Source of the DNA: Alphaproteobacteria bacterium
GTDB taxonomy: Bacteria > Pseudomonadota > Alphaproteobacteria > Micavibrionales > Micavibrionaceae
Assembly: GCA_020848095.1 (NCBI GenBank)
Contig: JADLAT010000015.1
Span: forward strand, 1-64,000
Direction: 5' to 3'
Length of the DNA: 64,000 nt
The notes under the pieces were generated by a model, which was not told the origin of the DNA, did not search any database, and was given only the letters and a program-made list of their open reading frames with translations. Of this stretch, positions 58,685 to 64,000 are shown one piece after another. How positions within the stretch are numbered: the first letter of the stretch is position 1; each line of letters starts with the position of its first letter. The translations under genes and the position numbers were made by a program.

Positions 58685-58741
58685 GGGGCTTTGCCCCCGT
58701 TGAAGGAAGCTTCAAACCTGTCTGGTCTATTGGGACAATAG
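58685..58741 (+). promoter_or_regulatory. Three-hairpin 5' leader of rpsD
   Basis: Three perfect short hairpins follow each other: GGGGC/GCCCC at 58685-58697, TTGAAG/CTTCAA at 58700-58715 and CTATTG/CAATAG at 58727-58741. The last ends six bases before the AAGGAG ribosome site. Ribosomal protein S4 represses its own mRNA in other bacteria, so this may be an S4 site, but I see no match to a known motif. Confidence 0.55.
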
Positions 58742-58759
58742 TTAAAAAAGGAGAATGAA

Positions 58760-59377
58760 ATGAGCGGTAAGCGCTTACAATCAAAGTATAAAATTGATCG
58801 TCGTATGGGCGTTAACTTGTGGGGTCGTCAGAAATCTCCCCATAATACGCGCCAGACTGGCCCCGGTATGCACGGCGAACGTCGCGGCAAGCTTTCCGAT
58901 TACGGGCAGCAGTTGATGGCTAAACAAAAGCTCAAGGGCTATTACGGCAATATCGGCGAAAAACAATTCCGTAAATATTATTTTGAGGCTGACCGCCTGC
59001 GTGGCGACACGGGACAAAACCTTGTGGGCCTTCTGGAGCGCCGTTTGGACGCGGTTGTGTACCGCTCCATGTTCGTGCCCACCGTTTTTGCGGCTCGCCA
59101 GTTTGTGAACCACAGACACGTGACCGTAAATGGTCAAGTGGTTAACATTCCGTCTTACCTTGTTAAAGAGGGGGATGTGATCGAAGTTCGCGAGGCTTCC
59201 CGCAATGTTCCCATGGTGATTGAGGCTCAAAAATCACCGGAGCGTGAGGTTCCCGAGTATATTGATGTTGATCAAAAAACCATGAAGGCAACCTTCCTGC
59301 GCACACCAAAGCTGGAAGATGTTCCTTATGCCGCGCAAATGGAACCTAACCTCGTGGTCGAGTTCTATTCACGTTAA
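58760..59377 (+). CDS. rpsD: 30S ribosomal protein S4
   Basis: A 205-residue S4. The N-terminus is the Cys-free form common in proteobacteria with [14 protein letters not shown] and LWGRQKSP. The S4 RNA-binding domain has [20 protein letters not shown] and [19 protein letters not shown]. It nucleates 30S assembly. It is monocistronic: a strong promoter and leader before, a terminator after. Confidence 0.97.
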   Translation: MSGKRLQSKYKIDRRMGVNLWGRQKSPHNTRQTGPGMHGERRGKLSDYGQQLMAKQKLKGYYGNIGEKQFRKYYFEADRLRGDTGQNLVGLLERRLDAVVYRSMFVPTVFAARQFVNHRHVTVNGQVVNIPSYLVKEGDVIEVREASRNVPMVIEAQKSPEREVPEYIDVDQKTMKATFLRTPKLEDVPYAAQMEPNLVVEFYSR

Positions 59378-59400
59378 GGGCGCACTTTAAGCCTTTATCG

Positions 59401-59428
59401 AAAGCCCCTGTTATTCAGGGGCTTTTTT
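59401..59428 (+). terminator. Rho-independent terminator of rpsD
   Basis: A 10-base stem, AAAGCCCCTG with CAGGGGCTTT, 5-base loop and a run of T. The TAA of the convergent trmJ lies in the loop. Confidence 0.9.
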
Positions 59429-60151
59429 GTTGCGGGTAAGCGCGGTCAGGATGCCCTGAAAGGTTCTGACTTCCTGATCGCTTAATTCGGCGCGGGCAAA
59501 CATGGCGCGAATATTACGCGTCATGGTCGGCTTTTGCTCAGCGGTTCGAAAAAACCCTTTTTCACTCAGCGTGTCTTCAAGGCGGCGAAGCATTTCTTCC
59601 AGCTTGTCCTGCGTGGCGGGCATGTGCAGATCGTCCTGCACCGGTTCATTCAAGGGGCTGGCGTGTTGAAAATACTCATAGGCGATCAGCAAAACAGCCT
59701 GTCCCAGATTGAGAGAAGAAAAGTCCGGGTTTGCAGGAATGTGAATCAGGCTCTGACAAAAGGCAATATCATCATTGCTAAGGCCCGCGCGCTCGGCGCC
59801 GAAGATGAACCCTGTTTTTTGCATTTGCGATTCTCGCACCGCGCAATCTCTGGCCGCCGCATTAGGGGTAAAAACAGGTTTTGTAATATCCCGCATGCGT
59901 GCTGTCGTTGCATAAACATAATGAAGGTCGGCTATCGCCTCAGGAAGGCTGTTAAAAACAGCCACCGGTGGCATTTTATCGAAAGCCCCCGCCGCCATAT
60001 CATCCGCTCGTTTATTCGGCCACCCATCGCGCGGCGCAACAATTCGTAAATGCGTTAAGCCGAAATTGAGCATTGCGCGAGCAGTGGCCCCTATGTTTTC
60101 TCCCATTTGTGGGCGAACGAGGATGACGCAGGGCTGTATGGCTAAGCTCAT
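59411..60151 (-). CDS. trmJ: tRNA 2'-O-methyltransferase TrmJ
   Basis: A 246-residue SPOUT methyltransferase. CVILVRPQMGENIGATARAM at the N-terminus, GFIFGAERAGLSNDDI and PDFSSLNLGQAVLLIAYE form the knot. The C-terminal 80 residues (KLEEMLRRLEDTLSEKGFF) are the TrmJ extension. It methylates residue 32 of several tRNAs. Its stop lies in the rpsD terminator loop. Confidence 0.93.
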   Translation of the reverse strand: MSLAIQPCVILVRPQMGENIGATARAMLNFGLTHLRIVAPRDGWPNKRADDMAAGAFDKMPPVAVFNSLPEAIADLHYVYATTARMRDITKPVFTPNAAARDCAVRESQMQKTGFIFGAERAGLSNDDIAFCQSLIHIPANPDFSSLNLGQAVLLIAYEYFQHASPLNEPVQDDLHMPATQDKLEEMLRRLEDTLSEKGFFRTAEQKPTMTRNIRAMFARAELSDQEVRTFQGILTALTRNKKAPE

Positions 60152-60322
60152 AGTATGTAACGATTCCGCGTTGTTTTTTAAAAAGTGTACAAGTGTATGG
60201 TCTTGTATCGCATTGTAAAATAAGGGATTTCTTATTTAGTTTTACTTTTTTTTCAGATCATAGTACAAAATGGCATGGGAGTTAACATATTTTTGTAAAG
60301 CCTCTTTTGAAGGAGCGATATC

Positions 60323-60553
60323 ATGTATGCATCGACACGAAACACAAGCAGCCCTGCGGCATTGTCTTTCAATATCATCGAGAACTTTGCGGATTTAACC
60401 CCAAAACGCAAGATGTCTTTATGCGATAACCTCTTTAATGGGGAGCGCGGCGCATTCGAGGGTACAATCCGGATTTTATGGCCGCAGGCCACGGGGGCGG
60501 ACGCTCATAAGCTGGAGAAGTTTTTGATGCTCCTGCAAAAATCTGCGCGTTAA
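60323..60553 (+). CDS. Small hypothetical protein
   Basis: A 76-residue protein with a good AAGGAG eight bases before the ATG. It has no membrane segment or motif I recognise; the KRKMSLCDNLFNGERGAF part looks like a globular turn-helix. It stands alone between trmJ and the convergent gltX, with 170 A+T-rich bases upstream, including an AAATAAG/CTTATTT hairpin near 60222. Confidence 0.6.
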   Translation: MYASTRNTSSPAALSFNIIENFADLTPKRKMSLCDNLFNGERGAFEGTIRILWPQATGADAHKLEKFLMLLQKSAR

Positions 60554-60585
60554 TGCCTTGCCGGACCTGTTATTGACCGCGGATT

Positions 60586-61923
60586 TTATGCGGCCTTCAG
60601 GCGCTCTTTAACCTTTTCTGGCCCGATCAGAACCAGAAGATCGCTAAGCTCCGGGCCGTGCTCTTTCCCTGTAAGGGCCTGACGTAGCGGCATAAAAAGT
60701 TGTTTTCCCTTGCGCCCGGTCTGTTCCTTTACGGCATTGGTCCAGACGCTCCACGTTGTTTGATCCCACGGTACGGGCGGCAAAAGTGTCGCAGCCTGCG
60801 CTATGAATTCAGAGTCTTCGATGACGGGTTGGACAGGGCCGTGCGCGACCTGCCACCATTCCTTGATATCGGCAAGTGTTTCGAGATTGGGCCTGACCGC
60901 CAGCCAGAAGGCCTCATCGACACCGGGCAGACCAATGGCGGCGAGGCGTTCTTGAATGGCCGCAAAAGGTTTTTCATGCAGAATTTTGGAATTCAGACGC
61001 ATAAGTTCCCCGGAATCAAATTTGGGCGTTCCACGTGAGAATTTGCTAAAATCAAAACTTTCGATCAGGGGTTCTATATTCTCAAAGGGCTCAATGGGCT
61101 CGGACGTTCCAAGCCGCGCCATAAGGCTGACCACCGCCAGAGGCTCTAGCCCGGTTTCATCCCGCAGATCCTGCAGGGAAATAGACCCCAGCCGTTTGGA
61201 AAGCTTGCCGCCTTCCGCATCGGAAATCAGTGGTAAATGAGAAAATTGCGGCGGTTTTGCCCCAAGAGCTTCGAACATTTGAACATGGGTGGCGGTGTTG
61301 GAGACATGATCCTCCCCGCGCACGATATGCGTAATTTCAAAATCAACATCATCGATAACCGAGCAAAGATGGTAAAGCGGGCTTCCATCCTCGCGCAGCA
61401 CGACAGGGTCCGATAAATCCGCACCTTCAAACTTGACCGGCCCACGGATCAAATCATCCCATTCGATCGACTTATCCTCCAGTAAAAACCGCCAGTGTGG
61501 TTTGCGTCCCTCAGCTTCAAAGGCTGCTTTTTGCTGGTCGGTGAGGCTAAGGGCGGCCCGATCATAGAGAGGGGGCTTGCCGCGGCTGAGCAGTGTTTTA
61601 CGCTTGAGAGAAAGCTCTTCGGGCGTTTCATAGCACGCATAAATTCGCCCTGCATCTTTCAAAAACTGGATTTTCTCATTATAGAGCGCGGTGCGCTCTT
61701 TCTGGTTGGCTTTTGCATCCCAGTCCAGTCCCAGCCAGCGCAGGCCTTCTTCTATGGCCATCTCATATTCCAGCTTCGAGCGTTCCTGATCCGTATCATC
61801 AATACGCAATAAATAATGTCCGCCGTATTTTCTGGCGAATAGCCAGGTGATAAGCGCCGTGCGGGCATTGCCGACATGCATCATGCCAGTGGGGGAGGGA
61901 GCAAAACGAACGCGTATAGTCAT
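60586..61923 (-). CDS. gltX: Glutamyl-tRNA synthetase
   Basis: A 445-residue class I synthetase. The HIGH-like motif is [16 protein letters not shown] and the KMSKS-like motif is [24 protein letters not shown] and [15 protein letters not shown] bind glutamate and tRNA. It charges tRNA-Glu and, where GatCAB is present, probably tRNA-Gln. Many alphaproteobacteria carry two copies; a second would lie outside this window. Confidence 0.95.
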   Translation of the reverse strand: MTIRVRFAPSPTGMMHVGNARTALITWLFARKYGGHYLLRIDDTDQERSKLEYEMAIEEGLRWLGLDWDAKANQKERTALYNEKIQFLKDAGRIYACYETPEELSLKRKTLLSRGKPPLYDRAALSLTDQQKAAFEAEGRKPHWRFLLEDKSIEWDDLIRGPVKFEGADLSDPVVLREDGSPLYHLCSVIDDVDFEITHIVRGEDHVSNTATHVQMFEALGAKPPQFSHLPLISDAEGGKLSKRLGSISLQDLRDETGLEPLAVVSLMARLGTSEPIEPFENIEPLIESFDFSKFSRGTPKFDSGELMRLNSKILHEKPFAAIQERLAAIGLPGVDEAFWLAVRPNLETLADIKEWWQVAHGPVQPVIEDSEFIAQAATLLPPVPWDQTTWSVWTNAVKEQTGRKGKQLFMPLRQALTGKEHGPELSDLLVLIGPEKVKERLKAA

Positions 61924-61991
61924 AGAAAAGTTAAACCTCTTAAATCCAGAGTAGAAAGACAGATAGGCACGAATGCGAACGGATACAAGCT

Positions 61992-63647
61992 TTAGTCTTC
62001 ATTTGCATCCATCGCCGGTAAAAATTTGTTTGTTATAGGGTATCTGCGGTCACGGCCAAATGCGCGCGAGGATACCTTTACGCCGGGCGCGCCTTGGCGG
62101 CGCTTATACTCGTTGCGACAAAGCATGTTCCATATCTTTTTTATGATAGCCGGATCATGTCCGCGTGCGGCAACTTCCTCCACGCTCATTTCTCCCTCGA
62201 TCAACCCGGCCAGAATATCATCCAGAAAAGGGTAGGGCGGGAGTGAATCGCGGTCACGCTGGTTGTCGCGCAACTCGGCGGAAGGCTCCTTTGACAAAAT
62301 TTTCTGCGGTATAACGGTTTTTTCCCGGTTTCTCCATACGCAAAGCGGGTAAACCTCACTCTTGTAAAGATCCTTTAAGACATCAAAGCCGCCGCACATA
62401 TCGCCGTATAACGTGGCGTATCCGGTGGCCAGTTCCGATTTATTACCGGTGGAGAGGAGCAATTCGCCAGACATATTTGATAGGGACATTAAAATAGCGC
62501 CACGGGCTCGCGATTGCATATTCTCATGCGCGAGCGCCTTAAGGGAGGGGATCGTTCTCTCGAAGGCCGTCATGATCTCGCTTATGGAAATAACTTCATA
62601 ATGCACCCCCAGAAGTTCTGCGCATTCCTGCGCATCTTCGAGCGAGGCCTGTGAGGTAAACCGCGAGGGCATCATGATGCAGCGCACATTCTCTGGTCCC
62701 AGTGCATCTGCGGCGATGGTCGCTGTCAGGGCGCTGTCGATTCCCCCGGACAGACCAAGAAGGACGCGGGTGAAATTATTCTTGCGCGCATAATCACTAA
62801 GGCCGGTGGTCAGAGCGCGATAGGTAAGTCCTAGCGGTTCCAGCGCCTGAACGGGGCGCCCCTGCGTTATTTTAAAACGCCCGTTTCCTGCGGTGAGGTT
62901 GATTATTTCTTCTTCAAAGGCGGGGGCTGTATATTGAATATCGCCCGCTGCGCTCCTTACCAGCGACCGTCCGTCAAAAACCAGATCATCCTGTCCGCCA
63001 ACCATATTGAGATAAATTACGCCGGTTTGCGGCACATCCTGAGTTTGCATAAGCATGGCTTCGCGCTCGGCCTGTTTATTTTCTGTATAGGGGCTGGCAT
63101 TGATGATCAGCATAAAATCAGGGTTTTGCCGCAGGGTTTCGTGGTAAAGCTTGAGATTCCAGACATCCTCACAAATCATCAGGCCAATTTTATGATCGCG
63201 GAAGGAAATCGTTCCGGTTTTCGTGCCGGAGGTAAAAACCCGCATTTCATCAAAAACACCATAGGTGGGCAGGGTTTGTTTGGCATGTATATGGCGAATC
63301 TGGCCATTTTCAATTAACAGGGCGGCATTGAATGTTTTTTTTGTTGCGCCTTGATGGGGCTCGCTTTCTATTTCCATACGCCACGGCGCGGGGATAAGGG
63401 CGGCGCTGGAGAAACGCAAACTGTGTTCGCATAGCGCTGTAACAGCGTCCTCTACGGCATCCAGAAAGGAAGGCTTCATCACGAGGTCTTCGGGAGGATA
63501 GCCGCACAGGAAAAGTTCCGGAAAGACAACCAGATCTGTTTCAGCGTCATTACCCGCCCAAACTTCAAGGATTTTAGCCTTGTTGCCCTCAATATCGCCA
63601 ACGGTGGGATTGAGCTGGCCTAAGGTTATGCGCAGATTTTTGCTCAT
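61992..63647 (-). CDS. nadE: Glutamine-dependent NAD+ synthetase
   Basis: A 551-residue two-domain enzyme. The N-terminal nitrilase-type glutaminase has E in [17 protein letters not shown] in [13 protein letters not shown] and the catalytic Cys in [11 protein letters not shown]. The C-terminal synthetase has the P-loop [17 protein letters not shown]. It makes NAD+ from deamido-NAD+. It lies three bases after the DAHP synthase gene on the same strand. Confidence 0.96.
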   Translation of the reverse strand: MSKNLRITLGQLNPTVGDIEGNKAKILEVWAGNDAETDLVVFPELFLCGYPPEDLVMKPSFLDAVEDAVTALCEHSLRFSSAALIPAPWRMEIESEPHQGATKKTFNAALLIENGQIRHIHAKQTLPTYGVFDEMRVFTSGTKTGTISFRDHKIGLMICEDVWNLKLYHETLRQNPDFMLIINASPYTENKQAEREAMLMQTQDVPQTGVIYLNMVGGQDDLVFDGRSLVRSAAGDIQYTAPAFEEEIINLTAGNGRFKITQGRPVQALEPLGLTYRALTTGLSDYARKNNFTRVLLGLSGGIDSALTATIAADALGPENVRCIMMPSRFTSQASLEDAQECAELLGVHYEVISISEIMTAFERTIPSLKALAHENMQSRARGAILMSLSNMSGELLLSTGNKSELATGYATLYGDMCGGFDVLKDLYKSEVYPLCVWRNREKTVIPQKILSKEPSAELRDNQRDRDSLPPYPFLDDILAGLIEGEMSVEEVAARGHDPAIIKKIWNMLCRNEYKRRQGAPGVKVSSRAFGRDRRYPITNKFLPAMDANED

Positions 63648-63650
63648 TGT

Positions 63651-64000
<350 letters not shown>

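Overview
The window reads as a chromosomal segment of an alphaproteobacterium of moderate GC content. The evidence is marker families and gene order: petABC (cytochrome bc1) opposite trmL-hemF, DUF1013/TrcR, DUF1192, DUF465, SdhE, an ELM1-family protein, class II DAHP synthase, the order carA|yqeY-dnaG-rpoD, and greA|lrp near trxB-lysR. The mix would suit a Micavibrio-like or other deep-branching alphaproteobacterial lineage, but I cannot place it more closely from sequence alone. There is no rRNA operon, no CRISPR array, and no intact transposase or integrase.

Layout. 1-6.2 kb: minus-strand MoxR / DUF58 / BatA-DUF4159 / membrane-protein operon, the last gene cut by the window edge. 6.3-8.9 kb: CCA-adding enzyme facing hemF-trmL. 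9.0-12.1 kb: petABC plus a small membrane protein that may start at ATT. 12.2-17.5 kb: DUF924, an ALDH7-type dehydrogenase, a DUF465 protein, TrcR, DUF1192, GMP reductase and an orphan. 17.5-26.9 kb: glyoxalase II, two methyltransferases (one a 914-residue multidomain protein), ComF, and an esterase/MetC-like lyase/nitrilase/glutaredoxin operon, then a UbiH-type monooxygenase. 27-28.6 kb: HNH nuclease with a structured leader and two small related membrane proteins. 28.6-36.7 kb: recG, sdhE, the betaine-lipid pair btaBA, mfd. 36.8-41.9 kb: an orphan, an APH-type kinase, aspartate aminotransferase, an unusual alpha/beta hydrolase and a patatin with an attenuator-like leader. 42.1-46 kb: lysR, trxB, ELM1, lrp, greA. 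46.1-52 kb: carB, a GxxExxY cassette, carbonic anhydrase and carA, all on the minus strand. 52-56.9 kb: yqeY, dnaG, rpoD. 56.9-58.5 kb: a CAU-anticodon tRNA followed by a short accessory islet with a MobC-like remnant and a TIR-domain protein. 58.6-64 kb: rpsD with a leader of three hairpins, trmJ, a small orphan, gltX, nadE and the end of a class II DAHP synthase.

Most of the segment is housekeeping. The parts that most deserve follow-up are: the TIR islet beside the tRNA; the mutually exclusive hairpins upstream of the patatin gene; the inverted-repeat GxxExxY cassette lodged in the carbamoyl-phosphate gene cluster; the 914-aa methyltransferase with an unassigned central region; the DGTS lipid genes; the rpsD and HNH leaders; and the small ORF at 28432-28557, a shortened relative of its neighbour. 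No complete new multi-gene system is proven here. The functions offered for unassigned genes are inference and are labelled as such.
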